Assembly (NCBI GenBank): GCA_014867205.1
Contig: WGUO01000022.1
Location: 1-64,000, forward strand
Direction: 5' to 3'
Origin: Muribaculaceae bacterium
GTDB taxonomy: Bacteria; Bacteroidota; Bacteroidia; Bacteroidales; Muribaculaceae
Length of the DNA: 64,000 bases
Within the stretch, counting starts at the first letter, position 1. Each line of letters begins with the position of its first letter. Positions 1 through 8,592 of this stretch are shown here, piece after piece. The position numbers were made by a program, and so were the translations under genes. Under the pieces are notes generated by a model, which was given only the letters and a program-made list of their open reading frames with translations, had not been told where the DNA came from and did no database searches.

Positions 1-917
1 TGAATCTGTCGGACCAGGAATTCAGGAGTCGCGCTCTGGAACCAGTAGGCACCTATCTCCCTCTTCTTAAGAGCATTCAACAGGCTGAAAGGGTTGTAGA
101 TATCCGGACAGTTTCTTGTGAAATGGTATCCGTCGTAATTGGACTTAAGCAGCTGAATGGCTCCCTCGGTGTCGGTGTCCTCATCAGTCGCGAGATCTTC
201 TATCCCCTGTTGAAAATTAACTTTAAGTTCTTCCTCGGTTATTCCACAGATTGAGGCATAATCTATATCTAATGAAATATCCTCAAGGTTATTGAGTCCG
301 CTGAAGATTGTCATCTTGCTGAAGCGGCTCACACCGGTGAGCATGGTGAACCGGATATATTGGTCGAGATCCTTGATGTTGACATAGATTGACTTGAGCA
401 GCAGCCGGTGGGCCTCGCTTTTATCGGGGTCATGCATCGTCTCGATGATGGGACTGTCATACTCGTCGACAAGAATTACAACCGTCTTGCCCGTTGCATC
501 GTAGGCAGCCTTTATTATGTTTCGGAAACGCGAGGATAGATCCATGGTCTCCGCCTCTATGCCATACTGCTTCTCCCAGTCGCGGAACTGGTTGGCGAGT
601 ATATCCTCAAGGTTGTCGTCATCAGCGGCGTGATAGGAGGCGAGGCTGAGCATAAGAACGGGATGCGCCGCCCATTCGGTCTCCATTTGCTCAATGGCCA
701 GACCCTTGAATAGTTCTTTCTTTCCCTCGAAATATGCCTGGATTGTCGATAGCAGCAGGCTCTTGCCGAAGCGGCGCGGGCGCGACAGAAACACACAGTT
801 GCTGGACATGACAAGATTGTAGATGATCTCGGTCTTGTCAACATAGAGGTAGCCGAGTTCACGCAGTTTCTCAAAACTCTGTATTCCTATCGGGTAGCGT
901 ACTAATGTCCTGTCCAT
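1..917 (-). CDS. AAA-ATPase / PD-(D/E)XK nuclease family protein, C-terminus off the window
   Basis: This gene is partial: 305 codons are visible from the ATG at 917 and the reading frame stays open to the left edge. The N-terminus has the signature of the AAA_ATPase-like family, with 'YLYVDKT' near residue 24 and the Walker A variant 'RPRRFGKS' near residues 46-53, and an acidic 'VDEYDSPI' Walker B follows. Full-length members are about 500-550 residues and end in a DUF1703 PD-(D/E)XK nuclease-like domain, which would lie outside this window. These genes are numerous in Bacteroidales genomes and their cellular role is not settled; nuclease or defence roles are suspected. A consensus Bacteroidota promoter lies just upstream. 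Confidence 0.85.
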   Translation of the reverse strand, partial: MDRTLVRYPIGIQSFEKLRELGYLYVDKTEIIYNLVMSSNCVFLSRPRRFGKSLLLSTIQAYFEGKKELFKGLAIEQMETEWAAHPVLMLSLASYHAADDDNLEDILANQFRDWEKQYGIEAETMDLSSRFRNIIKAAYDATGKTVVILVDEYDSPIIETMHDPDKSEAHRLLLKSIYVNIKDLDQYIRFTMLTGVSRFSKMTIFSGLNNLEDISLDIDYASICGITEEELKVNFQQGIEDLATDEDTDTEGAIQLLKSNYDGYHFTRNCPDIYNPFSLLNALKKREIGAYWFQSATPEFLVRQI

Positions 918-937
918 GGCAATTCCTGAATTTTCCA

Positions 938-969
938 CAAATATAATATATCTGTAGAACATCCGCAAA
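938..969 (-). promoter_or_regulatory. Bacteroidota-type promoter of the AAA-ATPase gene
   Basis: Read on the minus strand there is TTTG (966-969), a 20-base spacer and TATATTTG (938-945). This matches the Bacteroides -33 TTTG / -7 TAnnTTTG pattern. The -7 box ends 20 bases upstream of the ATG at 917, so the leader is short. Confidence 0.6.
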
Positions 970-1012
970 TCAAAACAGGTTTCTCATTGCCCGACAGTTG
1001 CCGCAAACTTGA

Positions 1013-2527
1013 TTATCTAACGAGGACCTTCCTGCCGTTGACGATGACAATCTCGCCCGGGATGTCAGTGACAATATTCTCGCCTTTCTGCAGCTCGACA
1101 TGACGCGCTGCGCCGTCGATAGTGGCGATGGATATCGTGCGCCGCGTGTCGGAAACGATATGAAGGTTTCTGTCAATCACACATATCGACAAATCCTTGT
1201 CGGAATGATCGATAGTTGACACCGAAAGAGTGCCCGTGACTCCTGAGAAGTCATAGACGGAGTTGTTTACGAACACCAGGTCCGCGGTCTGCTTGGTGCC
1301 CGACGCCTTGGTATCGTTGAAAATGATGTTGGTCGGCTCTACGGTGTGCTCGAACGTAAGTTCCCAGGCCGGTTGACCGTTGTATGAGGTCGGCGTCATC
1401 TCGGTGCCGGGCCACGTGCCTGTCTGGGTCGCTCCTCCTCCCCATGTAAATACATTCACCGGATTCCACTTCATGTCGGGATCGCAGAAAACTACATGGA
1501 ACCGATTTGTCTCAGGCGTGAAGGGCTCGTAGGGATGATTCCCCTTGTCAAGCATGAACTGCAGCGGGATGTTGACGCGCTCCGACCAGCACCGCTCATT
1601 ATGGTCGGCCCCCTCGGCCACATATGAGAGCAGACTGCCTGACTCGACGCTGTAACCCTTTGCCGCGGCTGTCTCCAGCGCTTTGGCGTTCCAGGCGGGG
1701 TATGCGCTGTCGAGTCCCACAGTGCCATGGTCGAAATATAGTTTGTGTGTTTCGGCAGAAGGGAGTTTGTCGCTCATGTAGGCAAGCATCGCGCTGGGGA
1801 AGATGGTGCTTCCGTAATCGAAATTGCCGATCCAGTGTGTCGATATGCACGCCGCGCCGCCGTACACTTCCGGATATTCGCATATGGCGTAAAGCGAGGC
1901 GAGCCCACCCATGCTTGAGCCCATGATGAATGTGTTGTCGCGGTCGGACAGGGTATTGAACTCGGCGTCAATCGCGTTCTTCAGGTCAACGGCGAGAAAC
2001 GAGGTGTACGCGTCGCTGGTAGAGTGTCCGTTGATAAGCGGCATGATGCCCGATCGGTCGAGTTGATCGTCAGGAATATAGTCGGTGATTACTTTCTGAC
2101 ACAGGTAGTCGGAGGGCCGCATCTCGCCCCGGTTGTGAATGCCGACGACGATAGGCGTCAGGAACTCGTCCCATCCGGAGAGGCGCGACAGGGCCTTGTC
2201 AACCTCCCACGACACGCCGGCGAAAGAGATAGCGGGGTCGAAAAGGTTCTGCCCGTCGTGCATGTAGACCACGGGGTATCTCTTGGAGTCCGACGTGCTG
2301 TAGCCTTCCGGAAGAAGGACATCCACGGTATAGTCCGCGTCCAACTGGCTGCAATGCGCCAGATACCTTTTTACCGATCCCCATGTAGTTGCAGGGACGA
2401 AGTTGATCTGTTCGGTGAGGATCCCTTCGGTATCCGTCATTTGTCGGTTGTCTGAATCATTTGCGGAGACGATGCCGCAGAAGCACACCGATATGGCGGC
2501 AATCAATAGAGTCTTATAAAAATTCAT
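1013..2527 (-). CDS. secreted alpha/beta-hydrolase esterase with C-terminal starch-binding-like module
   Basis: The protein has 504 residues and begins with a hydrophobic signal peptide (about residues 1-22). Residues 60-330 match the enterochelin-esterase-like (esterase D/Fes) fold: 'VVYMHDGQNLFD' near residue 87, the nucleophile elbow 'GSSMGG' with Ser near 205, and a late 'GADHNERCW' that supplies the likely catalytic His. Residues 345-440 ('VVFCDPDMKWNPVNVFTW', then 'TGTWPG') look like a CBM26-type starch-binding module. The last 50 residues resemble a secretion tail. The likely role is de-esterification or binding of a glycan outside the inner membrane; the real substrate cannot be read from sequence. 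It is a single gene, 81 bases upstream of the next minus-strand gene. Confidence 0.75.
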   Translation of the reverse strand: MNFYKTLLIAAISVCFCGIVSANDSDNRQMTDTEGILTEQINFVPATTWGSVKRYLAHCSQLDADYTVDVLLPEGYSTSDSKRYPVVYMHDGQNLFDPAISFAGVSWEVDKALSRLSGWDEFLTPIVVGIHNRGEMRPSDYLCQKVITDYIPDDQLDRSGIMPLINGHSTSDAYTSFLAVDLKNAIDAEFNTLSDRDNTFIMGSSMGGLASLYAICEYPEVYGGAACISTHWIGNFDYGSTIFPSAMLAYMSDKLPSAETHKLYFDHGTVGLDSAYPAWNAKALETAAAKGYSVESGSLLSYVAEGADHNERCWSERVNIPLQFMLDKGNHPYEPFTPETNRFHVVFCDPDMKWNPVNVFTWGGGATQTGTWPGTEMTPTSYNGQPAWELTFEHTVEPTNIIFNDTKASGTKQTADLVFVNNSVYDFSGVTGTLSVSTIDHSDKDLSICVIDRNLHIVSDTRRTISIATIDGAARHVELQKGENIVTDIPGEIVIVNGRKVLVR

Positions 2528-2608
2528 GGTTATATCAGGTGTTTACCGATGGTTTTGTTCTTTGTAGAATGCTCGGCATGCTTTCGGCGCGACCGAAATC
2601 CCTTAAGG

Positions 2609-3505
2609 TCATTGCTTGGCCGCCTTGCTGATGGTGACGAGCCATACGCCCGAGAATATCAGCAATATGGCCAATCCCTTCAGCGGTGTGAACCGGTCAA
2701 GCCCGAGGGCGATGCCGGTTATGGTGGCCACGATAGGCTGGACATAGTTGTACATGCCCACCAGTGTCGGGCGCAGTTGCTTCTGGCCGATCATGATGCA
2801 GACGTAGGCCAGAAACGTGCCGCATACCACCACATAGGCGATGCCACCCCATTCCATGGCGGATATGGATGCCCAGTCGGTCGCGGCGAGCCAGCGTATG
2901 CTGCCCGGCACCCCCACTACAGTGGCGGCCAAAAACATCCATTTCATAAGCGTCACCAGGCTATACTTGCGTATGAAGTTGCGGTACAGCGTGAGGTAGA
3001 GGGCATAGCTCAACTGTGCGCAAAGCACTATCACGTCGCCCAGTGCCGGGTTGGCCCCGGAGGCCTGTGTGCCGTTTCCCACTATCAGGATAATGGCTCC
3101 GGCGGCTCCGGCGGCGATACCGCCAGCCTTCTTGAGGGTGATGGGCTCACGAAGGAACAGCCATGCCAGCAGCATGACCCACATAGGCATCGTGGTCGTG
3201 ACCAGCGAGGCCTCACCGGGCGAAGTGAGGCTTACGCCGATTATGAAGCAGCCCTGATTGAACAGAACGCCCAGCATTCCGGCCCCGAACAGCCTGAGTA
3301 TGTCTTTCGGCGGCACATGCTCACGCGGCAGGAAAAGCGACGTTAGCCAGAATAGGAGGGCAGCCCCTGCCACCCTGAAATCCACCATGACCATAGGCAT
3401 TACGACACCGGCTGCAAAGACAGTCTTTGCCACCGGCGACATAAGTCCCCACATCACATTGGCCGTAAGCATCGCGAGATGCCCCTTTACTTTCGATCTA
3501 TCCAT
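2609..3505 (-). CDS. EamA/DMT-family inner-membrane transporter
   Basis: The protein has 298 residues and about ten hydrophobic segments arranged as two EamA repeats (roughly residues 12-140 and 155-290), typical of drug/metabolite transporters; the substrate is unknown. The ATG at 3505 was chosen over the upstream ATG at 3571. The extra 22 residues are polar and unlike the family, and a minus-strand TAATTTTG (-7 box, 3569-3576) would put the transcript start inside that extension. The protein sits in the inner membrane. It is flanked by unrelated genes and is probably transcribed alone. Confidence 0.85.
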   Translation of the reverse strand: MDRSKVKGHLAMLTANVMWGLMSPVAKTVFAAGVVMPMVMVDFRVAGAALLFWLTSLFLPREHVPPKDILRLFGAGMLGVLFNQGCFIIGVSLTSPGEASLVTTTMPMWVMLLAWLFLREPITLKKAGGIAAGAAGAIILIVGNGTQASGANPALGDVIVLCAQLSYALYLTLYRNFIRKYSLVTLMKWMFLAATVVGVPGSIRWLAATDWASISAMEWGGIAYVVVCGTFLAYVCIMIGQKQLRPTLVGMYNYVQPIVATITGIALGLDRFTPLKGLAILLIFSGVWLVTISKAAKQ

Positions 3506-3639
3506 ATTTTCAGCGGGATTGCGCCTCTCCTCACCGTTTAGTTGTCGAAGACGCACCCATTTCGACTGCAAAATTACTCAAAAACCGGCAATTTGAATAA
3601 TCATTTGCCGCAGCATTTCTTATGCTTCTTTCAAGGCTC

Positions 3640-4545
3640 TTATAAGCCTAACACATGTCGGAGCTTTGCTGTCAGTTTTGAAGCGCCATGGTCAGACAGA
3701 TGGTCGACGTCGTGAAAATCCTCGGCCTTGAAGTCGGGATCGGCAAAGAAGTCATAATAGGGGAGGCGATAGGTTTTTGCCAGACGCGCTGTGCGTGCTT
3801 TCATGTCTGCGAACTGCACGGAATCCAGGTTCTCCCGGTAGGTATGCCAGGCCGGCGTCGTTATCAGCACACACTCTATGTCCCTTTCCCGGCAAAACCT
3901 AATCAAATCCATCAGCCATTTCTCGACCTCGTCGGCATGGGCGGTAAGCGGAATGGTAGTCATATCAGCACGTTCTTTACCAAATGACTCCCAGTCCTTG
4001 CTTCGTCCTTTAGTTGTGTACCCGAGACCAAAGCCCAGACTGTCGCACTTGTTTGAGGCATCTTTAAGCACCAGCCCCTTGAGTTTTGCACTGTAGCCCT
4101 CGAAGTCTGAGATCTCAAAATTATATTTTGAGAAATCGGAGTGAATGGGCAGATGCATCGATTTCTTGTACTGGATGCATCTGAACCATTCGGGTGTCTC
4201 CTCAAGCCGGAGGTCCACGAATGTGAAATAAGATATGGGCATTACGACTCTACGCAGGTTTTTAAGATCGCCGATATACTGCTTCAGCAATGCAAGATCC
4301 AAATCAGGAGTCTGGGAGACATTCGCGAGGTTAAACACACTGTCGCCCAGCTCATCGCTCTTTATGCCATAATATGTATGTGAGCTGCCGAGTATAAGCG
4401 TGGACACACTCTCGCCATGTTCCTTGATATACCGATACTTGTAACTGTATGAATTGGGCAGATTTCTAACCACAATTTCTCCGGCGGCAAGTATGACCAG
4501 GATAATGGCGGCAAAGATGGCTGTTTTTATCAGGAACTTCTTCAT
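3640..4545 (-). CDS. SGNH/DltD-like membrane-anchored protein, partner of the MBOAT gene
   Basis: The protein has 301 residues with one N-terminal transmembrane segment (about 5-23), so it is anchored with its domain outside the inner membrane. Residues 50-60 hold 'ILGSSHTYYG', a GDS-like block I. Near the C-terminus 'DVDHLSDHGA' matches the DxxH block V of SGNH hydrolases, as in DltD and AlgJ/AlgX-like proteins. The gene starts 6 bases after the stop codon of the upstream MBOAT gene, so the two are co-transcribed. In such pairs the MBOAT protein moves an acyl group across the membrane and the SGNH protein places it on a polysaccharide. The acceptor here is unknown. Confidence 0.65.
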   Translation of the reverse strand: MKKFLIKTAIFAAIILVILAAGEIVVRNLPNSYSYKYRYIKEHGESVSTLILGSSHTYYGIKSDELGDSVFNLANVSQTPDLDLALLKQYIGDLKNLRRVVMPISYFTFVDLRLEETPEWFRCIQYKKSMHLPIHSDFSKYNFEISDFEGYSAKLKGLVLKDASNKCDSLGFGLGYTTKGRSKDWESFGKERADMTTIPLTAHADEVEKWLMDLIRFCRERDIECVLITTPAWHTYRENLDSVQFADMKARTARLAKTYRLPYYDFFADPDFKAEDFHDVDHLSDHGASKLTAKLRHVLGL

Positions 4546-4551
4546 ACTCAG

Positions 4552-5985
4552 TTAGAATTTGGCATATATGAATTCCGTTTTCACGCCGGAGAAAATCAAT
4601 ACTATCAAGAACAGTAATATGTACATCGACCATCTGACGGCCCGGTGCCGGAAAATGCCTGTCTGACGGAATTCTGTGGGCGCCTCCCGGTCTCTGGTAA
4701 GCCATTCGGCTATTATCATCAAGGCGCACCATGTCAGTGCTGTCTTGCCCATTATAACAGGCGCTGATGAGAAATTACTGAACATAAGCGCGATATAATT
4801 CAGACCGAGATAGAGGTAGTCTGCGCGGAATATCACCCAGCCTATCATGACGAGCATGAATGTCACGCCCATCATCAGCACATCCTTAAAGCATACCGGC
4901 CCTGCCGCCGTCGAGGGCAGATGACGTTTGGTGCGGCCGGTGATTAAAAGCGGCATAAACAATAAGGCATGCCATGCGCCCCAGGCGATAAAGGTGAGGT
5001 TCGCGCCGTGCCACAGGCCGCTCACGAGGAACACGACTGCGGTGTTGCGCGCCGTTCGCCATTTGCCATGCCGGCTCCCTCCTAACGGAATGTAGAGATA
5101 GTCAACGAACCATGTGTTGAGCGAGATATGCCATCGGCGCCAGAATTCCGCCACATCGCGCGAGAAATATGGCATATGGAAATTTCTCATCAGGTTCACG
5201 CCGAATAGGCGAGCCGTTCCTATCGCGATATCGGAATAGCCCGAGAAATCGCCATATATCTGAAATGAGAAAAGTATTGCCCCGATCCATAGGTTGACAG
5301 TCCCTACATCCTGATAGTCAGCGAAGATATTGTTGACTATTGTCGCGGCGTTGTCAGCGACTACCATCTTCTTAAACAATCCCCAGAGTATCAGGCACAT
5401 TCCCGACACTCCCTGCTTGTAATTGAACCGGCGGTTAACCTGGAACTGGGGGATAAGGTTTGTGGCGCGCTCTATGGGGCCGGCAACAAGTTGCGGAAAG
5501 AAACTGATATACACGTAAAAGGGAAGGGGGTCAACGACGGCACGGAGTTTATGCCGGTATACGTCAACGGCGTAACTTATTGCCTGGAAAACGTAGAACG
5601 ATATGCCTACAGGCAGTATTATATCAATTGACACCGGATCCGCATCCATCCCTATCAGCGAGAGGATGCGTGTGAACCCGGCGGCAAAGAAGTTGAAGTA
5701 CTTGAACACTCCGAGCGTGCCGAGGCATACGGCAATGACAATGCCGACACACCATTTCTTTACGGCAGGTCTTGCATCATACCGGTCAATAAGCCGTGCG
5801 CCGTAATAACTCACTGTGGTTATGCCGAATATCAGGAACAGGAACCGATAGTCCCACCACCCGTAAAACAGATAACTGGCTATCAGCAGGAAGGCATTGC
5901 GTGCCCGCAACGACTTCAGCAATAACCAATAAATGAGAAAAACCGTCGGCAGAAACAACAGGAATTCTATCGAGTTAAATAGCAT
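4552..5985 (-). CDS. MBOAT family O-acyltransferase (AlgI/DltB-like)
   Basis: The protein has 477 residues and is polytopic, with about ten membrane segments. The conserved region near residues 300-350 contains 'FWRRWHISLNTW' and then 'VSGLWHGANLTFIAWG', which carries the catalytic His of the MBOAT family. It resembles AlgI, DltB and PatA, which export acetyl or other acyl groups for polysaccharide modification. The ATG at 5985 was chosen because 'MLFNSIEFLLFLP' is the standard start of this family; an ATG at 6084 would add 33 atypical residues. It is followed after 6 bases by the SGNH-like partner, and the pair likely decorates an envelope glycan. Confidence 0.9.
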   Translation of the reverse strand: MLFNSIEFLLFLPTVFLIYWLLLKSLRARNAFLLIASYLFYGWWDYRFLFLIFGITTVSYYGARLIDRYDARPAVKKWCVGIVIAVCLGTLGVFKYFNFFAAGFTRILSLIGMDADPVSIDIILPVGISFYVFQAISYAVDVYRHKLRAVVDPLPFYVYISFFPQLVAGPIERATNLIPQFQVNRRFNYKQGVSGMCLILWGLFKKMVVADNAATIVNNIFADYQDVGTVNLWIGAILFSFQIYGDFSGYSDIAIGTARLFGVNLMRNFHMPYFSRDVAEFWRRWHISLNTWFVDYLYIPLGGSRHGKWRTARNTAVVFLVSGLWHGANLTFIAWGAWHALLFMPLLITGRTKRHLPSTAAGPVCFKDVLMMGVTFMLVMIGWVIFRADYLYLGLNYIALMFSNFSSAPVIMGKTALTWCALMIIAEWLTRDREAPTEFRQTGIFRHRAVRWSMYILLFLIVLIFSGVKTEFIYAKF

Positions 5986-6260
5986 ATCGGTTTTATAAGC
6001 GTTTTTACACAGCAAAAATACTCCAAAAAAATGAATTGACCAAATAGTCCGTGTAGAGTCAATATGTAGAGTCAATAGACCCAAGTGGTATGATCAACAT
6101 GATCAAGAGACAGGAAGTCTCGCATTCTAAATATCAAAACAGAATCAATAAAATATCATGTAGATCAAAACTGGTATGTGCATAAAATACCATAGTAACA
6201 TCGAAGCTAAATAATGGATAAATAAGTTCACTGAACCTCGGAATGTTTTTGTCTATAGGA

Positions 6261-6291
6261 TTGTGTGACTCAGAAAAGTTCGTTAACTTTG
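6261..6291 (+). promoter_or_regulatory. Bacteroidota-type promoter upstream of the AlbA_2 fragment
   Basis: TTG (6261-6263), a 20-base spacer and TAACTTTG (6284-6291) match the -33/-7 consensus. It lies 79 bases before the ATG at 6370 and may now drive both the broken gene and the intact AlbA_2 gene behind it. Confidence 0.5.
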
Positions 6292-6369
6292 TAGTTAGGC
6301 TTCGTGTGCATATTCCTTACTGCTCCCCTGGCCATTTCCACAGTAATTATGAATAAATATCATAAGACT

Positions 6370-6687
6370 ATGACAACTGACGACTCGATATACAGGCAGC
6401 TTTTTCACTCTTTGATTCAGCATAAGGAATCGGAAGTGGTGGAGTTCAAGAAAGCGGAGAATAACTTCGACTTCGATGATCTCGGTAAGTATTTCTCGGC
6501 TTTGAGCAACGAGGCGAATTTGCGTGGTCTTCCTTTTGCGTGGCTGGTATTCGGCTATGATGAGAAGTGCCTCATGAATGATGCCATCATCGAAAAGATA
6601 GGCACCCAAATCGAGCGTCTGAAAGAACTCAAACGCTCTCTGATAAATGAAGTAGTAACCGGCAGACGCGCCATAATCAACCAATAA
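6370..6687 (+). pseudogene. AlbA_2 N-terminus fused to an HsdS C-terminus (deletion scar)
   Basis: This open frame of 105 residues is a chimera. The first 66 or so residues ('EVVEFKKAENNFDFDDLGKY', ending at 'FGYDEK') are the start of an AlbA_2/Schlafen-like ATP-binding protein, close to the N-terminus of the intact gene at 25957. From about base 6568 the frame continues as 'MNDAIIEKIGTQIERLKE', then 'LINEVVTGRRAI'. That is the helical C-terminal tail typical of type I restriction specificity subunits (HsdS). An internal deletion between an AlbA_2 gene and a downstream hsdS is the simplest reading. The ATG at 6370 aligns with the paralogue; ATGs at 6349 or upstream are also open. The product is probably non-functional, though it is still in frame. 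Confidence 0.75.
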
Positions 6688-6690
6688 ACC

Positions 6691-8133
6691 ATGTTGAAAC
6701 CAGATGAAGTAAGAGCCTTGCTCTCAGATATTGAAAGCGACCGTATTGAACGGACGATTTCAACGACTAATACCGATAAATTCGGTCAGGCCATCTGCGC
6801 TTTTGCAAATGACCTCCCCAACCATAACCTGCCCGGTTATCTGATTATTGGCGCAGACGATAAAACCGGAAAAGTAAACGGAACAATCAGAATCACCGAC
6901 CAACTTCTCCAGAACCTCGGCGGGATAAAGACCGACGGTAAGCTCCAGCCTCAGGTCAGCATGACTGTAGAAAAAGTTTCTATGCCTGAAGGGGATGTCG
7001 CCGTTGTAACAGTACAGCCTTGCCAGTTTACGCCTGTTCGCTACGAAGGACGTATATGGGTTCGTACCGGACCTCGTAAGTGTATTGCAAGTGAAGCTGA
7101 TGAGAAGTTGCTGCTTGAAAAGCGAACAAGCAGAATGTTGACATTTGACGCTCTCCCTTGCTTTGATGCCACTATCGATGATATTGACATTGCGGCATTC
7201 CGTCAGATTTATCTCCCGAAAGCTTTTCCGGATGATGTGTTGAGAACCGATACGCGCACTGTCGAGCAGCAAATGCAGGCCCTCGGCTATTTCAATGTGA
7301 AGTATCACTGTCCTACCTTCGCAGGAGTCATTATGTTTGGCAAACGTCCCGAACAGTTCCTGCCCGGAAGTTATGTGCAGTATGTCCGTTTCAGCGGCAC
7401 TGACCGTGCCGGAGGAATCAAGAGCGAATACAAATTTGCCGGAAATCTTGTGAAGATTCTTTCCCAACTTGATACATTCGTGGATGCTACAATCACGAAT
7501 CGACGCCCCGTTCCGGTATCGGCGCTTCGTGAAGAAATGGTTGTCGATTATCCACACTGGGCTACCCGAGAGCTATTGATGAACGCTATCTGCCATAGAG
7601 ATTACGAGGGAAATGGCCCGGTACAGTTCTATCAGTATGATGACCGTATCGAAATAATGAATCCCGGAGGCCTCTATGGCAAAGCTACCCCAGAGAATTT
7701 TCCATATGTAAACGATTACCGCAATGGCGTTGTGGCTGAAGGCATGAAGGTGCTTGGGTTCGTAAACCGTTACAGCCGTGGTGTTCAGGCCGTTCAGGAT
7801 GAACTCCGCACCAATGGGAATGGTGAGGCAGACTTCAAGCTCCACCTCGGCACGGCTTTTCTTGTAATGGAGAAAATAGCGATAAAAGAGCCGGAAAAAC
7901 CGAGGAAAGAGGATGAAAAACCGAGGAAAGAACCAAGGAAAGAACTAAAGAAAACCTTGACTGATGTTTTGAAGTTGATGCGCGATAATCCAAGAATTAC
8001 ATATAGGGAACTTGAAAACAAGCTTGGAATAAAAGAATCCGCTGTTTTAGGACGTATTAGGAAACTGAAAGAATTGGGACTTCTCAAACGTGAGGGCGGC
8101 CGTTCCTCCGGTGTATGGATTGTGATTGAATGA
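6691..8133 (+). CDS. AlbA_2 / ATP-binding HTH protein (Schlafen-like)
   Basis: The protein has 480 residues. The N-terminal AlbA_2 domain (about 10-140) includes 'YLIIGADDKTGKVNG'. The middle (about 280-400) is the HATPase_c_4-type region with 'RELLMNAICHRDY' and 'IEIMNPGGL'. A charged linker repeating 'EKPRKE' follows at about 400-425, and the last 60 residues form a winged helix ('YRELENKLGIKESAVLGRI'). Proteins of this type are common beside type I restriction systems and in defence islands as regulators of unknown mechanism. The gene starts 3 bases after the AlbA_2/HsdS chimera, which suggests it was once the last gene of a restriction-modification locus. It lies outside the integrated element, just left of its attachment repeat. 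Confidence 0.85.
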   Translation: MLKPDEVRALLSDIESDRIERTISTTNTDKFGQAICAFANDLPNHNLPGYLIIGADDKTGKVNGTIRITDQLLQNLGGIKTDGKLQPQVSMTVEKVSMPEGDVAVVTVQPCQFTPVRYEGRIWVRTGPRKCIASEADEKLLLEKRTSRMLTFDALPCFDATIDDIDIAAFRQIYLPKAFPDDVLRTDTRTVEQQMQALGYFNVKYHCPTFAGVIMFGKRPEQFLPGSYVQYVRFSGTDRAGGIKSEYKFAGNLVKILSQLDTFVDATITNRRPVPVSALREEMVVDYPHWATRELLMNAICHRDYEGNGPVQFYQYDDRIEIMNPGGLYGKATPENFPYVNDYRNGVVAEGMKVLGFVNRYSRGVQAVQDELRTNGNGEADFKLHLGTAFLVMEKIAIKEPEKPRKEDEKPRKEPRKELKKTLTDVLKLMRDNPRITYRELENKLGIKESAVLGRIRKLKELGLLKREGGRSSGVWIVIE

Positions 8134-8345
8134 CTCTTATTTTCATCTCTATCCATAGGCCAATATATCTCGCTTAATTTCAACGTGTTTTTATTTGCAG
8201 ACAAAAACACAGCCCTAATTCAGACAAGAAAATGATCCACAGAGGACACTTAAATAAAGAAACCATTAGGTGGTATTTTTACCTATTTTATGAATAGCCG
8301 ATTTTTTTATGACTGATTGACCGCATGAGTCAGATAAATCAAAAA

Positions 8346-8375
8346 GCAGTTGGTAGTCATTTGACTATCAACTGC
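8346..8375 (-). terminator. orphaned original tRNA-Thr terminator left of the element
   Basis: A 14-base inverted repeat (one G.T pair, 2-base centre) on the minus strand is followed by a CTTTTTG run. It stands 5 bases beyond the tRNA-end fragment at 8381, just as the terminator at 33345 stands beyond the real tRNA. It is most simply the pre-integration terminator of the tRNA gene. Confidence 0.6.
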
Positions 8376-8380
8376 TCCGG

Positions 8381-8394
8381 GAGCCGCGAGTGGG
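8381..8394. other. attL: 14-bp copy of the tRNA-Thr 3' end
   Basis: GAGCCGCGAGTGGG here is identical to 33381-33394, where 13 of the 14 bases are the 3' end of the tRNA-Thr gene. After base 8394 the two copies diverge at once. The integrase gene begins 198 bases to the right. This is the expected left junction of a tRNA-targeted integrative element. Confidence 0.8.
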
Positions 8395-8510
8395 TTCTTA
8401 ACCGTATTTTTATAGGAATATATCGGAATGCAATGGAAGTTAAAATAGCTGTGTATTAAATGAATACAATTTTGAGCCATTTTCTTCAATTCTTAAAAAT
8501 TCCCTCTTTT

Positions 8511-8539
8511 TGTTGTTTTTGGCTACCCTTTGGCTACCC
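8511..8539 (+). repeat. 29-bp direct repeat, left copy (probable integrase arm site)
   Basis: This copy is identical over 29 bases to 33305-33333 in the same orientation. Each copy contains GGCTACCC twice, with starts 11 bases apart. One copy lies just upstream of the integrase start and the other 48 bases inside the right junction. That fits paired arm-type binding sites for a tyrosine recombinase. Confidence 0.65.
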
Positions 8540-8556
8540 GAATCAGAAATTTTTAC

Positions 8557-8564
8557 TACCTTTG
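8557..8564 (+). promoter_or_regulatory. -7 box of the integrase promoter
   Basis: TACCTTTG matches TAnnTTTG and lies 28 bases before the integrase ATG. A TTTG at 8529-8532 is 24 bases upstream, a longer spacer than usual. That TTTG is part of the 29-bp repeat, so integrase binding there could repress its own promoter. Confidence 0.5.
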
Positions 8565-8592
8565 TAGCCATAAGAATCAAAGGACAACAAAC

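Noticed and set aside
6085..6300. A second, older attachment repeat that would make 6300-8380 part of a tandem element
   Set aside because: I looked for another copy of the 14-bp tRNA end left of the broken AlbA_2 gene and found none.
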